Positions 7,256 to 14,861 of a stretch of 27,790 nt of DNA are shown here, in pieces. This DNA comes from an uncultured Alphaproteobacteria bacterium (GTDB lineage: Bacteria; Pseudomonadota; Alphaproteobacteria; HIMB59; GCA-002718135): the NCBI GenBank assembly GCA_902519435.1, contig CABYKC010000009.1:1-27790 (forward strand). The letters run 5' to 3'. Below the pieces are notes generated by a model. That model was given only the letters and a program-made list of their open reading frames with translations, was not told where the DNA came from and did no database searches. Positions within the stretch are counted from its first letter, which is position 1, and every line of letters starts with the position of its first letter. The position numbers and the translations under genes are program-made.

Positions 7256-7308
7256 GCGTTCCTTCAACTTTCGTCTACTTCCGTTTTGAATTATTCAAAA
7301 TGAACGAT
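7256..7308 (-). ncRNA. Glutamine riboswitch (glnA RNA motif), copy 1, upstream
   Basis: 53 bases, the same length and layout as copy 2, separated from it by 14 bases. ATCGTTCA, P2 hairpin TTTTGAA-TAA-TTCAAAA, CGGAAGTA, P3 GAC-GAAA-GTT, then GAAGGAACGC. Every junction base that is conserved in the family is identical between the copies, while four of seven P2 pairs and two of three P3 pairs differ in ways that keep pairing. Tandem glnA aptamers are known in cyanobacteria and give a steeper response to glutamine. Together the two copies should make the ATP-grasp operon glutamine-responsive. Confidence 0.9.
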
Positions 7309-7405
7309 GTAAAATTAATAATAAAAATTATTTATATTTAAATTGATTATGATCATATTTAGATATGCAAAAAATGCATATATAAAAAAATAGCTAAATT
7401 GCTTA
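7309..7405. other. Intergenic stretch upstream of the riboswitch leader, with palindrome at 7363-7381
   Basis: The gap from 7070 to 7405 is mostly the leader of the ATP-grasp operon; these 97 bases remain and must hold its promoter. They are too AT-rich to choose a -35/-10 pair with confidence. A perfect 7-bp inverted repeat, ATATGCA (7363-7369) / TGCATAT (7375-7381) with an A5 centre, could be a regulator site or an end-of-transcript hairpin for the phosphatidylcholine synthase gene, though no T-run follows it on the minus strand. Confidence 0.35.
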
Positions 7406-8137
7406 CTAAGAGAAGTCTTTTAATGACTTATTTAAACAAATATATGAAAAATAACCTGTGCAGATTAACCAGATAATTAACACTATAGTATCATTTATAA
7501 TTAAATTTATTTCAGATTTAGTAACTAATCTCAATGTAGTTGCTGACCATATTACGGTAAAAAAAATAGTTAAGTTTCGATAAGATTTTACTCTTAATGG
7601 ATGAACAAACTTAAAAGGAATAAAAGTTAATATTGATAAAATAATTATTACAATAAGATTTATCCAAACATTTGTATTTAATATAAAAAAATAAAGTACT
7701 ACAATATTCCAAATTGCAGGGAATCCTCTGAAATAATAATCATCAGTTTTCATATTAACATTAATAAAAGTGTACAATGAAACTCCAAATATTATTGCTG
7801 GCATTATAATTTCAAAACCATTCGGTACTAATTGAAACCAGTAAATCATTAAAGCAGGGTTAATTACATAGTTAAGATAATCGACTATACTATCTAAAAT
7901 TATTCCATCTAAATTTGGTGCTTTTTCCTCAACCCCTATTTTTCTTGCTAATGTACCATCAATCCCATCAATTAATAATGCTAAGCCTAACCATAAGAAA
8001 GCACCAGTTTGATCATTATTCAATATTGATATTAAGGCAAGGAATCCAAGTATAGCTCCTGATCCTGTAAAAGCATGGACACCCCATGCTGATATTTGAT
8101 CTTTGTCGACTTTCATAAATGTTTTGGTCTTTATCAT
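7406..8137 (-). CDS. pcs: Phosphatidylcholine synthase (CDP-alcohol phosphatidyltransferase)
   Basis: 243 residues, the length of rhizobial Pcs. The catalytic motif D57-x2-DG-x2-AR-x12-G-x3-D-x3-D86 is complete, with the 12-residue spacing typical of Pcs, and the N-terminal WGVHAFTGSGAILGFLAL also fits Pcs. The enzyme joins CDP-diacylglycerol and choline to make phosphatidylcholine, releasing CMP, in the inner membrane. About seven further hydrophobic helices follow. ATG 8137 has no clear Shine-Dalgarno; M8 is an alternative start. It lies 73 bases after the Nudix gene in the same direction, so co-transcription is possible. The call implies that the cell takes up choline or makes it elsewhere. 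Confidence 0.85.
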   Translation of the reverse strand: MIKTKTFMKVDKDQISAWGVHAFTGSGAILGFLALISILNNDQTGAFLWLGLALLIDGIDGTLARKIGVEEKAPNLDGIILDSIVDYLNYVINPALMIYWFQLVPNGFEIIMPAIIFGVSLYTFINVNMKTDDYYFRGFPAIWNIVVLYFFILNTNVWINLIVIIILSILTFIPFKFVHPLRVKSYRNLTIFFTVIWSATTLRLVTKSEINLIINDTIVLIIWLICTGYFSYICLNKSLKDFS

Positions 8138-8210
8138 TAAAATAGAAGAAAATAAAATTTTTGAAAAAAAGAGAAGAAAATTAAGGTTTTAAAGGATTTT
8201 AAAATTGGAC

Positions 8211-8588
8211 TTATAATAAGTTTACAATATCACTGTCTCCTTCAGCAAAATTAAAATTTTTAAATTCATTTTTTGAAACCCAAGCTGAGTCCTCATGTTC
8301 ATTTAAATAAAGTTCACCACTAATATGAGAGCATATAAAATAATGTAATTTTACATTTATTTTGTCATCTTTATAATTTTCTTCACCTAATTTTTTGTTG
8401 ATATTTATATCTATATTGAGTTCTTCTTTTATTTCTCTTTTTAAAGCTATCTCAAAAGTTTCACCTTTTTCAACTTTGCCTCCAGGGAATTCCCAGCTTA
8501 ATCCCATATGTTTATTTCTATTTCTTTGCGCAATAAAATATTTATCATTTTTTATTATTATTGCTGCAACAACATCGAATTTATCCAT
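8211..8588 (-). CDS. mutT: MutT-like Nudix hydrolase
   Basis: 125 residues, the usual size of MutT. The Nudix box runs from G37 to I59 (GKVEKGE, then REIKEEL) with Asn in place of the final Gly; WEFPGGK precedes it. Members hydrolyse oxidised nucleotides such as 8-oxo-dGTP to the monophosphate and so prevent mutation. The ATG at 8588 shares a base with the photolyase stop codon (TAATG), so both are translated from one message, which fits a shared DNA damage role. Nudix substrate ranges vary, so the gene symbol is by family resemblance. Confidence 0.85.
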   Translation of the reverse strand: MDKFDVVAAIIIKNDKYFIAQRNRNKHMGLSWEFPGGKVEKGETFEIALKREIKEELNIDININKKLGEENYKDDKINVKLHYFICSHISGELYLNEHEDSAWVSKNEFKNFNFAEGDSDIVNLL

Positions 8589-10066
8589 TAATTTGTATTA
8601 TCACGAATAAACTGATTTGCTTTCTTTATTATATAATTTTTCCTCTCTGTATTCATTTTATCATAGATATTAACCATCATATTTAAACGTGGATTAGATT
8701 GAAAAAATTTTCTATTTTTATTAATAAAACGCCAATACAATCCATCCATAATATCATTCCAACCACCTCTTTTAAAATTCATCATTTTCATAAAATAACT
8801 TGAACCACAAATATAAGGTTTGGTGCTAAATATACCTCCATCACTAAACAATCCCATACCATAAACATTAGGTGACATAACCCAATCAGAGCTATCTACA
8901 AACATTTCCATAAACCAATTATAAACTTCATTAGGTTTTATTTCACATAAGTTCATAATGTTACATAAAACCATTAGTCTCTCAATATGATGGGTGTATC
9001 CATATTTTTGAGCATTTTTAATTGAGTGATCTAAAGGATCTAATCCAGTTGTACCGTCATACCATTTTTTAGTAAGAGAATTATTATGTTGAAAAAAATT
9101 ATTTTCTTCTAATTTTTGATCATAATTTTGGTAAATTCCTCTAATGAATTCTCTCCATCCAATAATTTGCCTTATATAACCTTCATAAGAATTAATTTTA
9201 ATTTTATTTTCAACTTTTCTTACTCTCTCAATTATTAGTTCTGGTGTTAATAAGCCTAAATTAATCATGGGGCTTAGAACACTATGAAATAGAAAGTTAT
9301 TATTAGTATCAACTGCATCTTCGTAATCACCAAATAAATTAAATTTTTTGATAATAAAATAATCTAACCATTTAACAGCATCATCATAAGTTGTAGGTAG
9401 CCAAAAATTCTCAACTTGACCTGGGTGATTTTTAAAAATTGTGTTTATTTGTTTTTTTAAAACTTTTGTATGCATTGTTTCTTTTGCAGTAATCATTTCT
9501 GGTATTTTAATATCTTTAGGGAGTTTTTTTCTATTATCTTCATCAAAACTCCATTTTCCACCTTTAGGCATATTATTTTCCATCAAAATATCAATTTTTG
9601 CACGTGCAATTTTATAAAATTTTGCCATAAAAGGTTTTTTTGTCTTGCTTAAATAATTTTTAAATTCATCTCTTGAATTTAAAAACATGGGTGATTGAAT
9701 AAAACTTAATTTAATCTTATTTTTTTTACATAAGGTCTTTATTTTTTTTTCAAAAAATTTATCTTCAATTTCAAAAGAGATTAACTCTTCAAATTTATTT
9801 TTTTCTATAAAATTTTCTAATTTTTTTTCATAAGATATTTTAAAATCTTTTTTTAAATCAATATAATTTACTTTAAATTTATTTTTTTTTAATTCATCCG
9901 CATAAGATCTCATTGAGGACAGAAAAAGAATGAGTTTTAATTTATGATGTTTTTGAAAAGTGCAAAGATCAAAACTTTCACACATAAAAAAGGTTGATTC
10001 TTTATATTTTCTTAGGTGTTTATGTGGGAATAATTGATTTCCAAGAATTAAAAATAAGCTTTTCAT
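8588..10066 (-). CDS. phrB: Prokaryotic (6-4)-type photolyase/cryptochrome, cluster cysteines absent
   Basis: 492 residues, close to Agrobacterium PhrB (about 507). The N-terminal Rossmann part (ILGNQLFPHKHL) is followed by a helical FAD domain with IIGWREFIRGIY, the His pair in YTHHIERLMVL (359-360) and NVYGMGLFSDGGIFSTKPY. This is the COG3046 family that repairs UV (6-4) photoproducts with light. Usual members carry a 4Fe-4S cluster held by four cysteines near the C-terminus. Here the expected Cys in the TGLDPLDH segment is Pro344, and the CxxC...C loop is shortened to MNFKRGGWNDIMDGLYW (429-445) with no cysteine, so the cluster is almost certainly missing. First gene of a set with mutT and perhaps pcs. 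Confidence 0.85.
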   Translation of the reverse strand: MKSLFLILGNQLFPHKHLRKYKESTFFMCESFDLCTFQKHHKLKLILFLSSMRSYADELKKNKFKVNYIDLKKDFKISYEKKLENFIEKNKFEELISFEIEDKFFEKKIKTLCKKNKIKLSFIQSPMFLNSRDEFKNYLSKTKKPFMAKFYKIARAKIDILMENNMPKGGKWSFDEDNRKKLPKDIKIPEMITAKETMHTKVLKKQINTIFKNHPGQVENFWLPTTYDDAVKWLDYFIIKKFNLFGDYEDAVDTNNNFLFHSVLSPMINLGLLTPELIIERVRKVENKIKINSYEGYIRQIIGWREFIRGIYQNYDQKLEENNFFQHNNSLTKKWYDGTTGLDPLDHSIKNAQKYGYTHHIERLMVLCNIMNLCEIKPNEVYNWFMEMFVDSSDWVMSPNVYGMGLFSDGGIFSTKPYICGSSYFMKMMNFKRGGWNDIMDGLYWRFINKNRKFFQSNPRLNMMVNIYDKMNTERKNYIIKKANQFIRDNTN

Positions 10067-10162
10067 AAATATTTAAATAGTAAGTTATTAGAAAATTTAT
10101 ATGATTTATTAAAATTAATTGCTTATTTTAGACAATTATTAACTATAATAAGTTATTAATTA

Positions 10163-10672
10163 ATGACCAAATTATTAAACTTATTGGTAATTCCCCTTAT
10201 AATTAGTTTTGCACTAATCTCTTGTAATACAACATCTCCAAATAAGGTAAAAAAATCTGATGCACAAAAAGTAACTAATATAGAATATGGAACAATCAAA
10301 ACCTCTCTCCCAGTAAAAATTGAAGGTGAAAGTGATTGGATTGGAGCAACTGCTGGAGCAATGATAGGAGGTCTTTTGGCATCTCAAATATGTGGAGAAG
10401 AAGAAATATTAGGAACAAAGTGTCAAGATATTGCAATAGTATATGGAACTATTGGAGGAGCTGCTATGGGATCAGTAATACAAGCTAAAATTGGTAATCA
10501 TGATGGTTTCCAATATGTCGTAAATATTGATGAATGTGGTAATGACATTTCTAATTGCCAAAATGATCAAGAAAAAGCATTTGTTCAAGGAGATGATAAT
10601 GCCCTTCCAAATGGTCAAAGAGTTGTAATTATCTACGGAGATGTAATTAGAGTTATGCCCTATGAAGAATAA
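10163..10672 (+). CDS. Glycine-zipper lipoprotein
   Basis: 169 residues. A lipoprotein signal peptide ends in the lipobox LISC (Cys21). The middle has a glycine-zipper pattern, WIGATAGAMIGGLLA and TIGGAAMGSVIQA, as in the SlyB/Rick_17kDa outer-membrane lipoproteins, followed by a short polar beta-like domain (VVIIYGDVIRVMPYEE). Likely attached to the outer membrane, facing the periplasm. ATG 10163; the next gene starts inside its end (11-base overlap). A TATAAT at 10144-10149 could be its -10 element. Exact role unknown. Confidence 0.75.
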   Translation: MTKLLNLLVIPLIISFALISCNTTSPNKVKKSDAQKVTNIEYGTIKTSLPVKIEGESDWIGATAGAMIGGLLASQICGEEEILGTKCQDIAIVYGTIGGAAMGSVIQAKIGNHDGFQYVVNIDECGNDISNCQNDQEKAFVQGDDNALPNGQRVVIIYGDVIRVMPYEE

Positions 10673-11519
10673 TTTAATAAAATTCATTTTTAGTATTTTT
10701 TTATTATTACCATTTCAAGTCAATGCAGAATTAATATTTGAAGATAATTTTCCAAAAGATATGCAAGGTATTTGGAGTGATGATTGTGATGCAGAATATC
10801 AAGTATTCATAATATCAAATAACACCAGTATGTGGATTGACGAGACATATGTTGGATTTAATGTATCAAAAACATCAAAGGTGCAAGATTGGTCAGCTTA
10901 TAAATGGGGGGAATTAGATGGTAGTTATTATTATTTTTTAAAAAAAGATGGTGATAATTTACTTGAAGTTACAGCTCCTGATGGTTGGGACGGTATAGAT
11001 TATTCCTTTTTAAATTCAGCAGATTATTCCGTTTATGAAAAATGTGAATCAATACCAAGTGTCTTTCAAATTATTTATGGTGAAATAATTAATTTAATGA
11101 ATTCACAGTTAATAGAAACTTGCAATAATGATAGTAATCCAGCAAATTGTATTAATGAAACTTTTGCATTTTTAGATGTATCTCAAGATAATGAATTATC
11201 TGTAGCAGAATTAACTCGTGCAGCAAGAATAGCTATATATTTTACCTTTATTGACAAAAGACAAGACGAAGACAGAGAAATAGGATTTGCAACTTATACA
11301 ACTACATCACTAATATTTCCTGCATTATCAAAAATATTAATTGGGAATTATGATTATGATAATTCAAATACAATTTCTTTAAAAGAAATATATACGGATC
11401 GTATTGATACATTAGACTATCAAAATTTATTTAAAGAAAATTTAAAAGGACTAGATCCAGAAGAATTAAGGCGATTAATTGAAAACTTAGATTTTTTAAA
11501 GTCATTAATGTTAAATTAA
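10662..11519 (+). CDS. Secreted EF-hand protein of unknown function
   Basis: 285 residues. A signal peptide (LIKFIFSIFLLLPFQVNA, cleavage near residue 22) is followed by a beta-rich domain with paired cysteines, then two EF-hand loops: D172-x-S-x-D-x-E-x-S-x2-E183 and D231-x-D-x-S-x-T-x-S-x2-E242. Calcium binding in the periplasm is the likely property. The start overlaps the lipoprotein gene by 11 bases, so the two are coupled and may work together at the envelope. No whole-length family recognised. Confidence 0.75.
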   Translation: MKNNLIKFIFSIFLLLPFQVNAELIFEDNFPKDMQGIWSDDCDAEYQVFIISNNTSMWIDETYVGFNVSKTSKVQDWSAYKWGELDGSYYYFLKKDGDNLLEVTAPDGWDGIDYSFLNSADYSVYEKCESIPSVFQIIYGEIINLMNSQLIETCNNDSNPANCINETFAFLDVSQDNELSVAELTRAARIAIYFTFIDKRQDEDREIGFATYTTTSLIFPALSKILIGNYDYDNSNTISLKEIYTDRIDTLDYQNLFKENLKGLDPEELRRLIENLDFLKSLMLN

Positions 11520-11528
11520 ATTAGTATC

Positions 11529-11558
11529 TTGACTTTTAAGTATAATTTTAACTATAAA
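11529..11558 (+). promoter_or_regulatory. Possible sigma-70-type promoter
   Basis: TTGACT (11529-11534) and TATAAA (11553-11558) are 18 bases apart. Transcription would begin near 11565, next to the ATG at 11564, so a leaderless message is possible. The region is AT-rich, so the match is weak evidence. Confidence 0.3.
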
Positions 11559-11563
11559 TACAT

Positions 11564-11647
11564 ATGAACAAGAGAAATTTATACGCAGCTATTGCGATAA
11601 TGTTTATCTTTGCTGCTTTAAATTTAACTATATATTTTTTCTATTAA
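11564..11647 (+). CDS. 27-residue single-helix membrane peptide
   Basis: ATG 11564 opens 27 codons: MNKRNLYAAIAIMF then IFAALNLTIYFFY. A basic N-terminus before one hydrophobic stretch is the pattern of a small inner-membrane peptide. It ends 3 bases before the next small ORF (11651), which in turn touches the flavoprotein gene, so all three may be one transcript. No Shine-Dalgarno. Coding status uncertain. Confidence 0.4.
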   Translation: MNKRNLYAAIAIMFIFAALNLTIYFFY

Positions 11648-11650
11648 ATC

Positions 11651-11854
11651 ATGGTTATCAGAAGAAAATCTAGTATTTATAAAAAATTATATGAAATTAA
11701 TGGTCAGAAAATGATGTTTGGTCACGATAATATACATTTTAAAACAATTAACTTACCATCAAAACAGAGATACAAAAATCTATGCAGTAAATTTGGTTTA
11801 AAAAAAATTAAATCTTCAGGTAAAAAAAATTTTCAAATAATTAACATTAATTAA
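11651..11854 (+). CDS. Small basic protein of unknown function
   Basis: 67 residues, rich in Lys, Arg and Asn, without signal peptide or hydrophobic helix; one cysteine. Not recognised. Its TAA is followed at once by the GTG of the flavoprotein gene and it starts 3 bases after a 27-codon ORF. The tight packing supports real coding and co-translation. Very basic composition could mean nucleic-acid or ribosome contact, but that is a guess. Confidence 0.5.
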   Translation: MVIRRKSSIYKKLYEINGQKMMFGHDNIHFKTINLPSKQRYKNLCSKFGLKKIKSSGKKNFQIININ

Positions 11855-12832
11855 GTGAAAAATATTGCAATAATTGGAGCTGGGATGACTGGTTTGTCTC
11901 TTGCTTATAATCTTCAAGAACATAATATTACAATTTTTGATAAATCATGGAGACCGGGAGGAAGAGTATCTACTAGAAAGCACGATAATTACCTTTTTGA
12001 TCATGGCGCACATTATCTATCGACAAATCATTCTGTAAATCAATTAAATGAAATAATAAGTAGATATAACTTGGGACAAGTAATAGAAATAGATTTTGCA
12101 ACAGATTATTTAAAAAATAAAAAGACTAGAAAAAAAATTATTATTGGTAAAAATGGAATGAATTCTATTCCAAAGTCTATTTTTGATAATATTAAAGTAA
12201 AAAGTTATTTAAATTCAAAAATAATTAAAATTTCAAAAAATAATAATGGTATCTTTTCACTTTTTTCTGAAAAAGAAGAATTTAAAAATTTTGATTATGT
12301 TTTAATATGTATACCCTACTTACAATCCAAAGAGCTATCAAAAGAATTTATTAATTTTACTAAGATGGTTAACGAGCCATCTTATGAACCAATACACACT
12401 GTAATGTTATGTTATAAAGATATTAACAAAATAAATATTAAAGCAGGATTAAATCTTCACAAAGATATTAGCTTCTTTATGAATCAAAATATTAAATTTA
12501 ATGAATTATCTGATGATTGTTGGGTATTAAATATGAGTTCTGAGTATACGAATAATAATATTGATGTAGATAAGGCTGCACTAGAAAAATATGCTCAATC
12601 AATATTTGAAAAAACATTTGATATAGAAAATGAGATAAGTTTTATTAAATCACACAGGTGGTTATATGCTCAAACCAAAGTGAGTTATAATAGTATATCA
12701 AAAAAAAATTGGATTAGTTCTACGGATAATAAAATATTTTTAAGTGGAGATTGGATACTAGGAAAAAGTCTAAGCGATGCCTGGGATGCTGGTGAGAAAT
12801 TATCACATTATATTAAGATTTTATCAGTTTAA
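11855..12832 (+). CDS. FAD-dependent oxidoreductase, renalase-like (COG3380)
   Basis: 325 residues. An N-terminal dinucleotide fold carries GAGMTGLSLA (8-17), then IFDKSWRPGGRVSTR and FDHGAHYLS. The C-terminus has FLSGDWILGKSLSDAWDAG, the second FAD contact typical of the renalase/COG3380 amine-oxidase-like group. Starts at GTG 11855 directly after the previous stop; no later ATG precedes the FAD motif, so this start is required. Cytoplasmic, substrate unknown; renalases oxidise isomeric dihydro-NAD(P). Such proteins are often found near photolyase genes, and the photolyase here is about 1.8 kb away on the other strand. Convergent with alaC. Confidence 0.8.
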   Translation: MKNIAIIGAGMTGLSLAYNLQEHNITIFDKSWRPGGRVSTRKHDNYLFDHGAHYLSTNHSVNQLNEIISRYNLGQVIEIDFATDYLKNKKTRKKIIIGKNGMNSIPKSIFDNIKVKSYLNSKIIKISKNNNGIFSLFSEKEEFKNFDYVLICIPYLQSKELSKEFINFTKMVNEPSYEPIHTVMLCYKDINKINIKAGLNLHKDISFFMNQNIKFNELSDDCWVLNMSSEYTNNNIDVDKAALEKYAQSIFEKTFDIENEISFIKSHRWLYAQTKVSYNSISKKNWISSTDNKIFLSGDWILGKSLSDAWDAGEKLSHYIKILSV

Positions 12833-12834
12833 TA

Positions 12835-14025
12835 TTAAGTATTGAAATATTTTTTTATATTTTTAGCTGCCTGTCTTATTCTTTGAGTGTTTTCCACTAA
12901 ACCAATACGAACAAATCCCTCCCCTCCTTTTCCAAAAGCTAAACCAGGTGCTACTGCAACATCGGCATTTATCATTAAATTTTTCGCAAATTTCATAGAA
13001 CCCATCTTTTTAAATTTTTTTGGTACAGGAGCCCATACAAACATTGATGCCTCAGGAGTTGGAATTTTATCCCAACCAGCTCTTTCAAAAGACTCTATTA
13101 AAACATCTCTTCTTTTTTTATAAGTCTCTCTTATTTCTTCTACACATCTTTGAGATCCATTTAAAGCAGCAGTGGCTGCTACTTGCACAGGAGTAAAGGC
13201 ACCATAGTCTACATATGATTTAATTTTTGTTAATGCTTCAATTAATGTTTTGTTTCCGACAGCAAAACCTATTCTCCATCCTGCCATTGCATAAGTTTTA
13301 GATAAAGTCGTAAATTCAACAGCTATGTTCTTAGCTCCATTAACTTCTAATATTGATGGAGGTGGATATTTACCAAAATAAATTTCAGAATAAGCTAAAT
13401 CAGATAAAATATAAACTTGATATTTTTTTGCAATTTTTACTAATTCTTTATAAAAATCTAAATCAACTATCTGAGCTGTTGGATTAGAAGGAAAAGAAAC
13501 AATAATAATTTTTATTGAAGAGTATTTTTTTAAATTATTAACAATATTTGATAAAAATTTGTTTCTATCGAACTGTCCATTATAAAATGTTCTTAAAGGT
13601 GTTAATTTTGCACCAGCAATCATAAAACCATATGGATGAACAGGGTATGATGGATCAGGACATATTATCCTGTCTCCTCTTGAAGTTATAGCTTGTGCTA
13701 AATTTGCTAAACCTTCCTTTGAACCAATTGTTACTATAATTTCACTTGATGGATTTAAATCAACATTAAATCGTTTTTTATAATATTTAGCTTGGGCTTT
13801 TCTTAATCCATTAATGCCTTTTGAAACTGAATAACGTCCAACACCTGGTTTATCTATAACTTCTTTTAATTTCTGTCTTATGTGAAGGGGTGTTGGCATA
13901 TCAGGGTTGCCCATGCCAAAATCAATAATATCCCTACCTTCTGATCTCAGTTTTATTTTTAATGAATTTATCTCCCCAAATATATATGGGGGAAGTCTAT
14001 TGATTCTTTCAAATTTAGATTTCAC
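12835..14025 (-). CDS. alaC: Alanine aminotransferase AlaC
   Basis: 396 residues, PLP fold type I. It follows E. coli AlaC closely: RINRLPPYIFGEI, DFGMGNPDMPTP, SVSKGINGLR, NPSSEIIVTIGSKEGLANL, FPSNPTAQIVDLDFY, SDLAY and IKSYVDYGAFTPVQVAA. The PLP lysine is K243 in LSKTYAMAGWRIGF, with N181, D209, Y212 and R251 as the usual cofactor and carboxylate ligands. It transfers the amino group from glutamate to pyruvate to make alanine. Begins at GTG 14025. Its end is 2 bases from the convergent flavoprotein gene, and it is divergent from the peptidase gene at 14109. Confidence 0.88.
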   Translation of the reverse strand: MKSKFERINRLPPYIFGEINSLKIKLRSEGRDIIDFGMGNPDMPTPLHIRQKLKEVIDKPGVGRYSVSKGINGLRKAQAKYYKKRFNVDLNPSSEIIVTIGSKEGLANLAQAITSRGDRIICPDPSYPVHPYGFMIAGAKLTPLRTFYNGQFDRNKFLSNIVNNLKKYSSIKIIIVSFPSNPTAQIVDLDFYKELVKIAKKYQVYILSDLAYSEIYFGKYPPPSILEVNGAKNIAVEFTTLSKTYAMAGWRIGFAVGNKTLIEALTKIKSYVDYGAFTPVQVAATAALNGSQRCVEEIRETYKKRRDVLIESFERAGWDKIPTPEASMFVWAPVPKKFKKMGSMKFAKNLMINADVAVAPGLAFGKGGEGFVRIGLVENTQRIRQAAKNIKKYFNT

Positions 14026-14108
14026 TTTTTAAGCAATAATTAATTATTGATAATAATACTAGTTTAAATAAAATTGATTTTTAATAATATTATTCCTATT
14101 TTTATATT

Positions 14109-14813
14109 GTGATTAAATTATTTTACTATTTTTTACCATTTATTGTAATGTTTCTACCAAGTTTATGGGTAAATTATATTTTAAAAAAATATAATAAAAT
14201 TTTACCTGATATGCCTTTCACTGGTAGAGAACTTGGAAAAATAATCCTTGAAGAAGAAAAAATTACCAATGTATCAATTAATCCCATTCAGCAATTAGAT
14301 CATTACAATCCTAAAGAAAAAAAAATACATATCGCTACAGATAAACTTGATAAAAAAAGTATTACAAGCATTGCGGTTGTTGCACACGAAATTGGTCATG
14401 CAATTCAGGATAAAGAAAAATACAAACCACTTATTCTTAGACAATCATTAATTGAAAAAACAATGATCTTTCAAAGAATTGGCTCGTTTTTATTAATTAT
14501 AGGACTACCATCAATATTTGCCTTCACTAAAAGTCCATTTATCACCCTTATTGCTGCGATAATAATAATGGGATGCTTATCTACAAATGTACTTATCCAT
14601 TTGATTACTCTTCCTGTAGAATTTGATGCAAGTTTTAAGAGAGCCCTACCAATACTCAAAAAATTTGTTCCTAGAGAGAATATGTACCAATGTAAATCCG
14701 TTTTAAGAGCTGCTGCATTGACATATTTAGCTCAATCGATTGTAAGTATATTTAGATTAAAAATAATACTGTTATCTTTTATTAATATTTTTAAGTCAAT
14801 AATAAGAAGATAA
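14109..14813 (+). CDS. Membrane zinc metallopeptidase (YugP-like)
   Basis: 234 residues, standard for the YugP/Zn_peptidase_2 family. An N-terminal membrane helix (about 3-22) is followed by the metal motif H93-E94-x2-H97 (VAHEIGHAIQ) and two helices at about 125-165; LPVEFDASFKRALPIL gives the third ligand, E171. LRAAALTYLAQSI near the end is also typical. Starts at GTG 14109; there is no Shine-Dalgarno. Probably acts on membrane or envelope proteins; substrates unknown. The 870-residue fusion gene follows 48 bases later on the same strand. Confidence 0.85.
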   Translation: MIKLFYYFLPFIVMFLPSLWVNYILKKYNKILPDMPFTGRELGKIILEEEKITNVSINPIQQLDHYNPKEKKIHIATDKLDKKSITSIAVVAHEIGHAIQDKEKYKPLILRQSLIEKTMIFQRIGSFLLIIGLPSIFAFTKSPFITLIAAIIIMGCLSTNVLIHLITLPVEFDASFKRALPILKKFVPRENMYQCKSVLRAAALTYLAQSIVSIFRLKIILLSFINIFKSIIRR

Positions 14814-14861
14814 TATTTTTCTCTTTAAATAAAATGGGAAATTTATTAAGTTAGATAATTA

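Noticed and set aside
7189..7308. Repeat pair read as a short CRISPR array or REP element
   Set aside because: The two copies differ exactly where stems need compensatory changes and keep junction bases fixed, which is aptamer behaviour; the spacing of 14 bases is too short for CRISPR spacers.
8395..8610. Plus-strand ORF of 71 codons
   Set aside because: Antisense to the Nudix gene, including its catalytic box; a shadow frame.
9470..9652. Plus-strand ORF of 60 codons rich in Phe, His and Cys
   Set aside because: Antisense to the photolyase; composition reflects lysine-rich codons read backwards.
10472..10687. Minus-strand ORF of 71 codons
   Set aside because: Antisense across the overlap of the lipoprotein and EF-hand genes, both of which have clear signal peptides.
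11529..11546. TTGACT followed by TATAAT as a promoter
   Set aside because: Only 6 bases separate the two elements; the TATAAA at 11553 gives the normal spacing instead.
12887..13123. Plus-strand ORF of 78 codons
   Set aside because: Antisense within alaC, which is conserved along its whole length.
14471..14659. Minus-strand ORF of 62 codons
   Set aside because: Antisense within the zinc peptidase gene; no support.
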